This document shows positions 9,537 to 18,121 of a stretch of 64,000 bases of DNA, piece by piece. The notes beneath the pieces were generated by a model, which worked only from the letters and a program-made list of their open reading frames with translations, had not been told where the DNA came from and did not search any database. Position numbers and translations under genes: made by a program. Position 1 is the first letter of the stretch, and every line of letters starts with the position of its first letter. Source of the stretch: Planctomycetota bacterium (lineage in GTDB: Bacteria > Planctomycetota > UBA8742 > UBA2392); assembly GCA_019636195.1 (NCBI GenBank), contig JAHBYA010000005.1, positions 64,174 through 128,173 on the forward strand. The letters are read 5' to 3'.

Positions 9537-9962
9537 TTACTCGCGAGCAGAGTTCTTTGGACCATAATAGCCGTTTGCAACCCTTTGAATGCCGTCCTTC
9601 ATCAGCGCTTGCCCAAAGTTCAGGATGATCGCCAATGGCAGGTCCAGCAAGCGAAGGTAAGTGAGCGCCTGCTTGGCGTGAACCGGGGCGTTCTTCTCGA
9701 CGCTCTTGGCTTCAATCAGCACGCATCCATCCACAATCAGGTCGGCACGGAATCCCACCCCCAGGTCTTCGCCTTCCCAGGGGACTTGAACGGGCACTTC
9801 CGACTCCACCTTGAACCCGCGCTTTTCCAGTTCGCGCCTCATGATTCGAACGTAAACGGACTCCAGCAACCCCGGACCCAGCGCGACGTGAATCTTGACG
9901 GCAATGTCCACTACGGCGGCTGCCACGGCTTCGATTCTTTCAGGGCTCCAATTTGCAGTCAT
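9537..9962 (-). CDS. GxxExxY protein (PD-(D/E)XK nuclease-like)
   Basis: A 141-residue member of the GxxExxY family. The name-giving motif is GPGLLESVY, and FRADLIVDGCVLIEAKSVE carries the D...ExK pattern of the PD-(D/E)XK nuclease fold. Function is not known; members occur in many copies in planctomycete and similar genomes. The gene is bracketed by CTTCGTGCCTTCGTG repeats (9462-9528 and 10021-10040), which suggests that it moves or spreads as a cassette. The ATG at 9962 is the natural start (MTANWSPERIEAV). Confidence 0.88.
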   Translation of the reverse strand: MTANWSPERIEAVAAAVVDIAVKIHVALGPGLLESVYVRIMRRELEKRGFKVESEVPVQVPWEGEDLGVGFRADLIVDGCVLIEAKSVEKNAPVHAKQALTYLRLLDLPLAIILNFGQALMKDGIQRVANGYYGPKNSARE

Positions 9963-10020
9963 TGCTTTTCCTCATTCCGCAGCTCATGAAGCCACAAAGT
10001 CCCGCCCCTTGCCCTGTTTT

Positions 10021-10040
10021 CCTTGGTGCCTTCGTGTGAG
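10021..10040. repeat. Flanking repeat, CTTCGTGTG family
   Basis: CCTTGGTGCCTTCGTGTGAG matches the right arm of the inverted repeat at 9512-9528 apart from a single mismatch in the core. Together they flank the GxxExxY gene. Confidence 0.65.
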
Positions 10041-10092
10041 ACCAAGGCTGTCAACCCGTTGACGCACTGGCGGTTGCGGGCCTAATCAGACC

Positions 10093-10974
10093 ATGCGAAG
10101 GATTGTGCTTACCCTTGAGTATCACGGCAAAGGCTTCTTCGGCTGGCAGCGGCAGGGGCCTGACCGCAGCGTGCAGGCCGTGGTTGAAGCCGCGGTGGCC
10201 GACCTTGCGGGCCACCCGGTCAGCGTGCAGTCGGCCGGCCGCACCGACCGGGGCGTGCACGCCCGCGCTATGCCCGCGCATGTTGATGTTGACTTGCGCC
10301 TGAGCTGCCGTGAACTGGCAAACGCAATCAACGCCCGCCTGCCAGAAGATGTGGCAGTGCGCGCCTGTCGTGAAGCCGACCCGCGCTTTCACGCACGCTT
10401 TGACGCGCTCAGCAAGACCTATCGTTACACTCTGCTGCGCAGCAAGGCCCGCAGCCCGATGCTGGCCGACCGCACGCACCTTGCCCCGCGCGCGCTTGAC
10501 CTTGCGGCCATGGCCGCTGCCGCGACGCTGCTGGTGGGCAGCCACGACTTCAAGAGTTTCCAGACCAACCCCGACGCCCCCGAAGCTGATGAGGACGCCC
10601 CGGAAGTCTCAGCCGACACAGTCGGCCCGGCGGCTGTGCAGCACGGCGACTTCACGCCGCCGCCGTGGCGCAAACCGCGACCGCAGGGCACGGTGCGCAC
10701 GATCACCCGCTGCGAACTGCTTGAGCGCAACGAACTGCTGCTGATCGAGGTATCGGGCAACGGCTTTCTTCGGGGCATGGTGCGGGCACTGACTGGCTCG
10801 CTGCTTGAGGTTGGCCTAGGCAAGCAGCCGCCGCACTGGATTGGCGGGCTGATCGACGCCAAAGACCGCCGCGAAGCGGGTGCCAACCTGCCACCACAGG
10901 GGCTGACGCTGCTGGGGGTCGATTACCCGCCCCAGCCATTTGAAGGCCGCGAAGCTTGGCTGCCGATAGTGTAG
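10093..10974 (+). CDS. truA: tRNA pseudouridine(38-40) synthase TruA
   Basis: TruA isomerises uridines 38-40 in the anticodon stem of tRNAs. The catalytic Asp is D52 in AGRTDRGVHA (48-57), and YHGKGFFGWQRQ, RFHARFDALSKTYRY and NGFLRGMVR follow as expected. At 293 residues it is longer than usual, because an acidic and proline-rich insertion of about 40 residues (near 158-197, DAPEADEDAPEVSAD) lies between SHDFKSFQ and the TVRTI strand. A start SD is not obvious (TAATCAGACC precedes the ATG). Confidence 0.96.
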   Translation: MRRIVLTLEYHGKGFFGWQRQGPDRSVQAVVEAAVADLAGHPVSVQSAGRTDRGVHARAMPAHVDVDLRLSCRELANAINARLPEDVAVRACREADPRFHARFDALSKTYRYTLLRSKARSPMLADRTHLAPRALDLAAMAAAATLLVGSHDFKSFQTNPDAPEADEDAPEVSADTVGPAAVQHGDFTPPPWRKPRPQGTVRTITRCELLERNELLLIEVSGNGFLRGMVRALTGSLLEVGLGKQPPHWIGGLIDAKDRREAGANLPPQGLTLLGVDYPPQPFEGREAWLPIV

Positions 10975-11052
10975 AAGGGTGCTTCGCTTGACACCCCCCG
11001 GCATTGGGCTAGTTTGCTCTAACTTACGGCGACTTTTGCACTTGGGCGGCGC

Positions 11053-11823
11053 ATGAAAGCCATCGTCTCAGACATCCACGCCAACGTCGCCGCCTGGGAG
11101 GCCGTGAAGAAAGACCTCAAGTCCCACGGCATTTCCGACATCCTGTCGCTTGGCGACCTTGTCGGCTACGGGCCCGAGCCCGTCGAGATCATCGATGCAG
11201 CCATGGACTTTCGCATCAACCTGATGGGCAACCACGACGAGGCCGTGGTGTTTGAGCCCGTGGGCTTCAATTACCGCGCCCTGACCGCGATCCGCTGGAC
11301 CAAGAAGTCACTCACCGGCGGCCTGTTCGGTTTTCGCAACAAGAAGCGCATGAGCTTCCTGAAGGGCCTGAAACTCACGCACCGCGAAGACGGCGCGCTG
11401 CTGGTGCACGGCAGCCCGCGCGAGCCGACCACTGAGTACATCCTGAAGCACGACGCGCTGGGCGCAAACCAGGGCGTGCCCGAAGCCATTCGCAAAATGA
11501 ACGACATCTTTGCCCAGTTTGAAGACTTGTGCCTGGTCGGGCACACGCACATCCCGTGCGTGATTGACCAGGAGTTCAAGTACCTCAGCGACCGGGATTT
11601 GAACTACGAGTTCAAGCCCGAAAAGGGCAAGAAGTACATCATCAACGTCGGCAGCGTCGGCCAGCCGCGCGACCGCGACACCCGCGCCTGCTACGTGATC
11701 TGGGACGACCGCAAGTTCATCTGGCGGCGCGTCGAGTACGACGTCAAGGCAACAGCTGCCAAGATCCGCGCGCTCAAGGAACTCGACGACTACAACGCCG
11801 ACCGGCTTGAGCAGGGCATCTAG
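11053..11823 (+). CDS. Calcineurin-like metallophosphoesterase
   Basis: A 256-residue cytoplasmic phosphoesterase with the full set of metal-binding motifs: SDIHAN (residues 6-11), GDLVGYGPEP, GNHDE, LVHGSPR and VGHTHIP, then the closing NVGSVGQPRD. It belongs to the YfcE/Phoesterase-2 group, whose natural substrates (cyclic nucleotides, phosphodiesters, Ap4A) are rarely known. It precedes hpf by 71 bases. TAACTT near 11032 could be a -10 box of a leadered transcript. Confidence 0.9.
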   Translation: MKAIVSDIHANVAAWEAVKKDLKSHGISDILSLGDLVGYGPEPVEIIDAAMDFRINLMGNHDEAVVFEPVGFNYRALTAIRWTKKSLTGGLFGFRNKKRMSFLKGLKLTHREDGALLVHGSPREPTTEYILKHDALGANQGVPEAIRKMNDIFAQFEDLCLVGHTHIPCVIDQEFKYLSDRDLNYEFKPEKGKKYIINVGSVGQPRDRDTRACYVIWDDRKFIWRRVEYDVKATAAKIRALKELDDYNADRLEQGI

Positions 11824-11894
11824 TCGTCTGCTGCGCCCCTGTTGCCTTTTGGGCGGCAGACGCCACAATCGGCGCGACCATTGAAGGAGATTCC

Positions 11895-12284
11895 GTGCGC
11901 ATCACGATCACAGCAAAACACGTCAAGGTGACGGACAAGATGAAGGAGTACGCCGAGGCCAAACTGGAAAGGCTCGAGCGCTACTTCAACCGCATCCACA
12001 GCATCCAGGTGATCCTGAACCAGGACGGCCTTGACCATGTGTGCGAAATCAACGTGCACACGGACACGCACAACCACCTCTCAGCAGTGGTGCACCACCA
12101 GGAAGACATGCACGCCGCGGTTGACCTCTGCATCGACAAGGCTGTGCGCCAGCTGGGCAAGCTCAAGGGCAAGCTCAAGGGCCACAAGGGCGCCGACAAG
12201 CGCAAAAAGCTGGTGCGCGACGTGCGCCGCCTGACCCAGCGCGTGCGCAAGGAAAGCACATACGAAGAAGCCAAGAACGAGTAG
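11895..12284 (+). CDS. hpf: Ribosome hibernation-promoting factor, short HPF/YfiA type
   Basis: A 129-residue protein that binds the 30S decoding centre and keeps idle ribosomes inactive. It starts with MRITITAKHVKVTDKMKEYAEAK-like HPF sequence and has the double beta-alpha pattern, ending with a basic Lys/Arg-rich tail (residues 95-125). It lacks the long C-terminal dimerisation domain. The start is GTG 11895 behind AAGGAGA (11884-11890). Function is by family; no regulator is visible. Confidence 0.93.
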   Translation: MRITITAKHVKVTDKMKEYAEAKLERLERYFNRIHSIQVILNQDGLDHVCEINVHTDTHNHLSAVVHHQEDMHAAVDLCIDKAVRQLGKLKGKLKGHKGADKRKKLVRDVRRLTQRVRKESTYEEAKNE

Positions 12285-12290
12285 GCAAAT

Positions 12291-12371
12291 CAGGTTTCAG
12301 GTTGCAGGTGTCAGGTGGAATTCACGACGCCGGTCAATTGCTGAAACCTGGCCCCTGTAACCCGTAACCTG
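12291..12371. repeat. Dispersed repeat, CAGGTTTCAGG family
   Basis: CAGGTTTCAG (12291-12300) is an exact inverted copy of CTGAAACCTG (12341-12350). The arms continue as quasi-repeats (GGTTGCAGGTGTCAGG; CCTGTAACCCGTAACCTG). A related copy lies near 39108-39130. Confidence 0.75.
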
Positions 12372-12379
12372 CTGTTCTA

Positions 12380-13381
12380 ATGGCCCTGTTCCCGAGACTC
12401 TTTCGCCGCTCGCCCAGTGTTGTCGCCATCGGCGGCGGCACCGGTGCTTCGGGCCTGCTGCGCGGCTTGAAAGAACACACTGACAAGCTGACCGCAATTG
12501 TCACCGTCGCCGATGACGGCGGCAGCAGCGGCCGCTTTCGCAAAGAGTTCGGCATGTTGCCGCCGGGCGACATCCGCAACTGCCTGGCAGCGCTGTCAGA
12601 CGCCGGCCCGGTGCTCGAAAGACTGTTCCAGTACCGGTTTGAAGAAGGCGACCTCAAGGGCCACCCCTTCGGCAACATTTTCCTGGCTGCGCTTACACAG
12701 GTAACCGGCGACTTTCAGCTGGCTGTGCGCGAGGCCAACCGTGTGCTCAGTGTCCGCGGCCGGGTGCTGCCCGCCACTTCGGCCAAGCTGAGCCTGGTTG
12801 CCGAGCACGAAGACGGCAGCAAGACCACCGGCGAGTCCCTGGTCGGGAAGGTCAGCAAGCCGGTCAAGCAGCTCTCGATCAAGCCTGAGGACGCGCCTGC
12901 GGGCAACGAAGTCGTTGAATCCATCATGGCCGCCGACCTTGTGCTGCTGGGGCCGGGCAGCCTGTACACCAGCGTCCTGCCCAACCTGCTGATTCCCGGT
13001 ATCCGTGACGCCCTGGCCCGCACCGGCGCCGTGGTCGGCTACATCTGCAACATCATGACCCAACCCGGTGAAACCCACGGCTTTACCGCAAGCCGGCACG
13101 TGGAAGTGATCCTGCAACACGCCCGCGAGAACCCGCTCGACTTTGTGGTGGTCAACACCGGCACGATTCCTGACAGGCTGGCGCAATCCTATGCCGCAGA
13201 AGGCGCCACAGCCGTTGAGGCCGACCTTGCGCGCATGGCGCAGGTCGCGGGCGCCGCGCGCGTGGTGACGGCAGACTTGGTGACGGCTGACCATGTCGTG
13301 CGCCACAACCCGGCGCGGCTGGCCGAGCTGTGCCTGCAACTGCACCGCGAGATTGCCCGCGACAAGGCAAAGGCCGGGTAG
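12380..13381 (+). CDS. yvcK: YvcK/CofD-like gluconeogenesis factor
   Basis: A 333-residue protein of the YvcK family, related to CofD, which binds UDP-sugars and is needed for cell-wall homeostasis on gluconeogenic substrates. It shows AIGGGTGASGLLRGLK near residue 16, VADDGGSSGRFR, PPGDIRNCL, GHPFGNIFL and GPGSLYTSVLPNLL in order. There is no DUF-type extension. The ATG lies just after a CAGGTTTCAGG repeat that leaves little room for a normal leader. trmB follows after 42 bases. Confidence 0.93.
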   Translation: MALFPRLFRRSPSVVAIGGGTGASGLLRGLKEHTDKLTAIVTVADDGGSSGRFRKEFGMLPPGDIRNCLAALSDAGPVLERLFQYRFEEGDLKGHPFGNIFLAALTQVTGDFQLAVREANRVLSVRGRVLPATSAKLSLVAEHEDGSKTTGESLVGKVSKPVKQLSIKPEDAPAGNEVVESIMAADLVLLGPGSLYTSVLPNLLIPGIRDALARTGAVVGYICNIMTQPGETHGFTASRHVEVILQHARENPLDFVVVNTGTIPDRLAQSYAAEGATAVEADLARMAQVAGAARVVTADLVTADHVVRHNPARLAELCLQLHREIARDKAKAG

Positions 13382-13411
13382 CCGCATCTGGCCCGGCGGC
13401 CTTCCAGCCGT

Positions 13412-13417
13412 TAGCGT
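13412..13417 (+). promoter_or_regulatory. Predicted leaderless -10 box of trmB
   Basis: TAGCGT ends 6 nt before the trmB ATG (13424); no Shine-Dalgarno sequence and no clear -35 box. Confidence 0.45.
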
Positions 13418-13423
13418 GCGGCC

Positions 13424-14041
13424 ATGCCCGTTGATGTCTCGCCCGTTGTGCTTGAACCCATCCCGGCCACCCAGGACCGGCAGTACGACTTTGCGGCAAT
13501 CTTCGGCAACCGAAACCCGGTCGAGCTTGAGCTGGGCGTGGGCAAGGGTCGCTTCTTGATCCAGCAGGCCGAGCAGCGCCCCGACGTCAATTTTGTGGGC
13601 GTGGAGTGGGCCAGCCGCTACTTCCGCCTGGTGGCTGAACGCGCGGCAAAGCGCGGCTTGGCCAACTTTCGCATCCTGCGCGACGACGCCTCGCACGTCA
13701 CGCGCCACAGCATCGCGCCGCAAAGCCTGCATGTGCTGCATGTTTACTTTCCTGACCCGTGGCCCAAGGCGAGGCACCTGAAGCGACGGCTGATCAATGA
13801 GCTGTTTGCACGGCAGGCGGCCCAGACGCTTGTTGACGGGGGGCGGGTGTGCCTTGCGACGGATCATGAAGACTATGCGCAACAGATGGAGGCTGTGTTC
13901 AATGCAGCCCCGGAGTTCAAGCAGGTCTCGCGCGCAATCGGCGAAGATGCCCCGGAAGGCGTAACGAACTGGGAAGTGAAGTTCCGGCAGCAAGGGCGCA
14001 CCATGCACAAGTTCGAGTACCGGCGCCTGCCCCGTACATAA
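13424..14041 (+). CDS. trmB: tRNA (guanine-N7-)-methyltransferase
   Basis: TrmB methylates G46 of tRNA with S-adenosylmethionine. The 205-residue protein has the SAM-binding LELGVGKGRFL motif (about 34-44), GVEWASRYF, and the signature HVYFPDPWPKARHLKRRL (about 105-123). It ends with NWEVKFRQQGRTMHKFEYRR, typical of the family. Start is an ATG preceded by TAGCGT-N6 rather than by an SD sequence. Downstream 14042-14168 holds no gene that I can support. Confidence 0.96.
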   Translation: MPVDVSPVVLEPIPATQDRQYDFAAIFGNRNPVELELGVGKGRFLIQQAEQRPDVNFVGVEWASRYFRLVAERAAKRGLANFRILRDDASHVTRHSIAPQSLHVLHVYFPDPWPKARHLKRRLINELFARQAAQTLVDGGRVCLATDHEDYAQQMEAVFNAAPEFKQVSRAIGEDAPEGVTNWEVKFRQQGRTMHKFEYRRLPRT

Positions 14042-14168
14042 GTCCGATAAACTCGTCGCCGGATGCCCGAATCCCGTCATTGACCTTGGCCCCACCCCCT
14101 GCAACAATCAGCGGTTCGAGTCGCCCCTGCTGCGTGTGCAGCCATTTCACCCCTCCGGGAGTGCACTG

Positions 14169-15254
14169 ATGCGTTGGACCATGTTGTGTGTTGCCGCGTT
14201 GTGCGTGGCGCTGGCCGGCTGCCAGGACCACGAAGCGCGCACCCAGAACGCCAGGCTGCAAGCCGAGCTTGAGGCCATGAAGACCCAGAACAAGGGCGGC
14301 GGCGATGACTTTATGAAGCTGTGGCTGGCCTCGCAGAACAAGCCCGAAAGCACCGACAACGACAAGCGCTTCAACACGCTGGCCGAAGACGTACGGGCCG
14401 GGTTTGCCGACCTGCGCAAACAGATCGAGGACGGCCGCAAGGACAGCGACAAGAAAATCGACGACCTGGACAGCCGCATCAGGAAGGTCAGCGACCTCGA
14501 GTCCAGCTTGGCTGGGCTGAAAGGGATGATCGAGTCGCTCGAGGGCAAGGTGAAGAACGCCGACTCGTCGGAGATCCTGAAGCTTCACAAGGACCTGATC
14601 ACCAAGGAAGCGGAGCTGACGGTCGAAAAGAAGACGCGCGAGGCCGCCGAATCACAGATAGCGACCTTCAAGGCTGAACTGGACCTGGCCAAGGCGGAAA
14701 TCAACACGCTGAAAGCCGAGATGGTGGGCCTGAAGGGCGACGACGTTTCCAGGCACCCGATGTATCTCAAGCTCAAGCGCGAACTGTCGGATGCACAGGC
14801 AGAGCGCGATCGCGCCCGCACGGACTTTGAGAACCTGAAAAAGGAATACGACGAGCTGCTCAAGCGCGTGGGCCGTGGCCCGGAGTCGCCAACCCCCGAA
14901 ACGCCGAAGGTAGAGGGCAACTTTGCCTTCACCGGCAGCGTGTCGCAGCTCAGCAAGCTGCGCCCCGATGACCCGCAGACCCTGCTGGTGGTCGATATCA
15001 AGACCGGCCGCGTGCCACCCCTGAACACGGAACTGGTGGTGCGTGACGCCCGCGGCAACGAAGTGTGCCTGGTGAAGGTCACCAAGCACTACCACGTCTC
15101 CGAAAACCCCGACCTGCCCGTGGACGCGCTTGGTTGCACCACGGTCAATGAGCGCGCCACGCGCCCCGTGGCCAAGGGTGACCAGGTGGTCTGGATTGAA
15201 AAGAAAGATTCCGGCGGCGGCGAGTCCCGCAGCGGAAGCGCCAGCGGCGAATAG
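14169..15254 (+). CDS. Coiled-coil lipoprotein of unknown function
   Basis: A 361-residue lipoprotein: signal peptide residues 1-15 with lipobox LALAGC (Cys16). Residues 20-250 are heptad-rich and highly charged (Lys/Glu/Asp), predicting a long coiled coil. The C-terminal 110 residues (from NFAFTGSVSQLS) form a small beta domain, with TGRVPPLNTELVVRD and a final GDQVVWIEKKDSGGGE. The layout resembles a surface or periplasmic spacer with a small head. The ATG at 14169 gives the intact signal. A strong terminator follows. Confidence 0.8.
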   Translation: MRWTMLCVAALCVALAGCQDHEARTQNARLQAELEAMKTQNKGGGDDFMKLWLASQNKPESTDNDKRFNTLAEDVRAGFADLRKQIEDGRKDSDKKIDDLDSRIRKVSDLESSLAGLKGMIESLEGKVKNADSSEILKLHKDLITKEAELTVEKKTREAAESQIATFKAELDLAKAEINTLKAEMVGLKGDDVSRHPMYLKLKRELSDAQAERDRARTDFENLKKEYDELLKRVGRGPESPTPETPKVEGNFAFTGSVSQLSKLRPDDPQTLLVVDIKTGRVPPLNTELVVRDARGNEVCLVKVTKHYHVSENPDLPVDALGCTTVNERATRPVAKGDQVVWIEKKDSGGGESRSGSASGE

Positions 15255-15273
15255 CCCCGCAGGGCACGGCACA

Positions 15274-15307
15274 CGAGGCGGGGCTGGCCCCGCCTCGCGC
15301 CTTTTTT
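15274..15307 (+). terminator. Rho-independent terminator
   Basis: CGAGGCGGGGC and GCCCCGCCTCG pair around a 1-3 nt loop, followed by a TTTTTT run (15302-15307). It closes the coiled-coil lipoprotein gene. Confidence 0.88.
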
Positions 15308-15377
15308 GAGCCCCCGAATTGCCTGCTGCCATCGGCGCGGCCTTCCGTATAGTGGATAGGCTGCCAAGGAGCCGATA

Positions 15378-17507
15378 GTGAGAACCATTGCAACCTTCAT
15401 GCTGCTGGCGCTGCTGTGCGCGCCGCTGCTCGCCCAGGAAGAAACCGTCAAGCAGCGCGCAGAGCGCCTGATCACCCGCATTGAGCAGCGCCCCGACCGC
15501 TGCTGGGACTACGCCTTTGCACTGCGCACCTTGGCCGCCGGCGACAGCCGCGACGCCATGGTCGTCATCATCGAGGGCTCGCTGGAGCATGAAAACGAGC
15601 ATGTGCGGCTGGTGGCTGCGCAGCTTACGCTTGCGCTGGGCCGCGCCGAACTGGCCTATGCGGTACTGGGCAAGCTGATCGAGTCTGAAAAGGCGGATGT
15701 GGTTGAGGCCGCCGCCACCATGATCACCCGCGAAGGCCCGGACGACGAAGAACTGGTCGAGCGCATTCGCATGCGCTGGGAAGACAGCAAAAACCTGCCC
15801 GCCGGCGCGCGAGTGGCGCTGTGCGAAACCCTGCTGGTGCTTGAGCGCGACGAGCTTGCCCTTGAGCAGCTGCGCGAGTTCCTGTCGTCCGGCGACCATG
15901 AGCTTACCGGCCGGGCGGCGCTGGTTCTGGCGGAGCGCGGCTTTGACAAGGAAGTGGCGCAGCGCCTTGCAAGCCTTGCGCGCGAACCCGGCGACATGGG
16001 CCGCCTTGCGCGCATCGGCCGCGAAGTCAACAAGACCGACCAGGCCACAGAAGACCACAAGGCCGGGCGCGCTCGCCGCAAGGAAAAACTGATCCCGGTG
16101 CAGGTGCGCACGATCCGCAAGCATTACGTCGAGGACTTCTTCGTTTACAACGAAAAGCCCCAACAGCTTACTGTCGAGAACCTGGTCGATAACGCGTGCC
16201 GTGCCATGGCGCTCGCCACAGACCGCTACGGCGCGTTCCTGACCCGCGCCGAAATCGACGAGATGAACCAGGACCAGGAGGGCCGCTACGTAGGCATTGG
16301 TGCGCACGTAAGCCAGGACGAAGACGGCCTGATCAACATCGACCAGCCGATCTACGAGGGCCCGGCCTACGCCGTGGGCCTGCGCACGGGCGACAAGCTG
16401 GTTGGCATACTGGGCCCCGACGGCAAGCGGGTTGACCTGACGAAGGTCAAGCTGGACGAGGGCGTGCGCTATGTGCGGGGGCCTGAGGGCAGCACCGCGG
16501 TAGTGTTCGTGAAGCGTCGCGGCGTGGAAGGCGAGATCAAGTTCGAGATCCCGCGCCGGATGGTGAAGGTCGATACCGCACTGGAAGAGATGCTGCCCGG
16601 CGAAGTCGGGTATGTGCGCCTGACGCGCTTTGGCGCCAACAGCGACGCGGACATGAAGGAGTCGCTGGACAACCTGCGCAAGCGCGGCATGAAGTACCTG
16701 ATTCTTGACTTGCGCGGCAACGGCGGCGGGCAATTGAACACCGTCGTCAACATCGCCGACATGCTCCTGCCCAAGGGCAAGATCATCAGCAGCACCGGCG
16801 GGCGCTGGGGCGACTGGAAAGGCCGGCAGCGCCCGTTTGTCAGCCAGGGCGGCGCGTACAACGAAGTCACGATGGTCTGTCTGATTGACGGCGAGAGCGC
16901 CAGCGGCAGTGAAATGCTGTCGGGCGCACTGAAGGACAACAACCGCGCGATCCTGATCGGGCGGCCCACCTTCGGCAAGGGCATCGGCCAGAGCTTCTTC
17001 AATGTTGATGAAAGCGGCGGCACACGCGTATTGAAGTGCACCGTGTTCAGCTATTACCTGCCCAGCGGCGTCAGCATCGACCGCTATGAGGGCGAAGGCG
17101 GCGTTACCCCGCACATCCGGACCTCGCCCGACATGCTTGAGCCGTGGCAGGTGTACTTCATCGACAAGCTGCGCAAGAGCGGCAAGCTGACCGAATACCT
17201 GGACCAGCACTACCGCGGCGAAAACAAGCCCGCCCTGATGAAGCTGGCGAGCTTTGACGGGCTGGACCACACGCAGTGGCCTGAGTTCGAGAAGTTTTAT
17301 GCCTCGTTGGCGACGCCGCTGGCCCGCGACGACGTGCGCCGCGAGCTGCGCTTTGCGCTGCGCGCTCGTGTGCAGGACGACCGCGGCGCCGAGTTTACGC
17401 AGAACTACCAGGAAGACGGCACGCTGCTGCGCGGCATTGAAGAGCTGCTGAAAAAGGCCGGCAAGAACGCCCGCGAGATTCCCGAGTACAAAGCCGTCAT
17501 GAAGTAA
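15378..17507 (+). CDS. S41-family carboxy-terminal processing protease with helical-repeat N-terminus
   Basis: A 709-residue secreted serine protease. Residues 1-19 form a signal peptide, residues 20-225 helical HEAT-like repeats, about 300-385 a degenerate PDZ domain (YVGIGAHV, AYAVGLRTGDKLVGI) and 405-580 the S41 catalytic core. The Ser-Lys dyad is S509 (in ESASGSEM) and K534 (in GRPTFGKG), 25 residues apart as in CtpA/CtpB; LDLRGNGGG is at 443-451. By family it cleaves or degrades exported proteins. The start is GTG 15378, 6 nt after AAGGAG (15366-15371); TATAGT near 15348 may be the -10 box. Confidence 0.93.
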   Translation: MRTIATFMLLALLCAPLLAQEETVKQRAERLITRIEQRPDRCWDYAFALRTLAAGDSRDAMVVIIEGSLEHENEHVRLVAAQLTLALGRAELAYAVLGKLIESEKADVVEAAATMITREGPDDEELVERIRMRWEDSKNLPAGARVALCETLLVLERDELALEQLREFLSSGDHELTGRAALVLAERGFDKEVAQRLASLAREPGDMGRLARIGREVNKTDQATEDHKAGRARRKEKLIPVQVRTIRKHYVEDFFVYNEKPQQLTVENLVDNACRAMALATDRYGAFLTRAEIDEMNQDQEGRYVGIGAHVSQDEDGLINIDQPIYEGPAYAVGLRTGDKLVGILGPDGKRVDLTKVKLDEGVRYVRGPEGSTAVVFVKRRGVEGEIKFEIPRRMVKVDTALEEMLPGEVGYVRLTRFGANSDADMKESLDNLRKRGMKYLILDLRGNGGGQLNTVVNIADMLLPKGKIISSTGGRWGDWKGRQRPFVSQGGAYNEVTMVCLIDGESASGSEMLSGALKDNNRAILIGRPTFGKGIGQSFFNVDESGGTRVLKCTVFSYYLPSGVSIDRYEGEGGVTPHIRTSPDMLEPWQVYFIDKLRKSGKLTEYLDQHYRGENKPALMKLASFDGLDHTQWPEFEKFYASLATPLARDDVRRELRFALRARVQDDRGAEFTQNYQEDGTLLRGIEELLKKAGKNAREIPEYKAVMK

Positions 17508-18121
17508 GGCCAAACGCCGCACAGGCCGTTGCCGTCAACCAACACGGCGGCACGGCAACAGCCCCGGCTGACTAGCCGGGGGGTGCCGCGCAGCGGCACA
17601 ACAACTCACGACAACTGCGCCACGCAACGACGCAACGACCGCGACGTTGCCAAGGGACAACGGCAACAGCGCCGCGAAGGACGCGAAGCCGCGAAGAACT
17701 GCCAGCGGCTGTTGCCGTCCAGGCCACTTGGCGTCCTTGGCGGCAAATGCGGTTGCAGTGCTTACAGCGCGACAATTCACAGCAACCATGCCGCGAAAGC
17801 ACGAAAGCGCGAAAGACTGCAACCGCCCTTTGGTTTTTTCGCGTCCTTCGCGCTTTCGCGGCCAATGCCTTTGCAGTTGTCGTTGCGCTCGCTGCTTCGT
17901 CGCGTGTTGCCGTTGCCATGTTTGCCGTACAGCCACGGGCTTACGCCCGCGGTTCTTGTTTTCTCCGTGGCTGCTTTGCTTGGCCGGGCCCCGGACTGGC
18001 GTCCGGGGCTGGACGCCCGTTCTATCTGGCTTTGACCCTGTCGATCCTGCAGGCGCCGGTACACGCTCCACGGCCATGTACCTTCCCCCGCCGTCGCCAT
18101 GGCGCTACAACCGCCAACTTC
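17508..18121. other. Gene-free 614-base region with GCGAAGG-type repeats
   Basis: No gene with coding character is visible between the S41 protease and the flippase-like protein. The region contains repeats (17671-17861) and a low-complexity stretch (17590-17660) rich in CAACG and ACGCAACG words. Confidence 0.6.
17671..17861. repeat. Inverted GCGAAGGACGCGAAG-family repeats
   Basis: GCGAAGGACGCGAAG (17674-17688) and a CGAAAGCACGAAAGCGCG stretch (17793-17815) face the opposite-orientation stretch at 17834-17861 (TTCGCGTCCTTCGCGCTTTC). The arms are built of 7-9 base quasi-repeats. Confidence 0.8.

Noticed and set aside
14050..14168. tRNA-like GGTTCGAGTCGCC sequence
   Set aside because: No T stem or acceptor pairing can be formed around it; probably chance.
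14652..17522. 956-codon minus-strand open frame opposite the S41 protease
   Set aside because: Repetitive low-information sequence and no family match; the plus strand encodes a clear protease and a lipoprotein.
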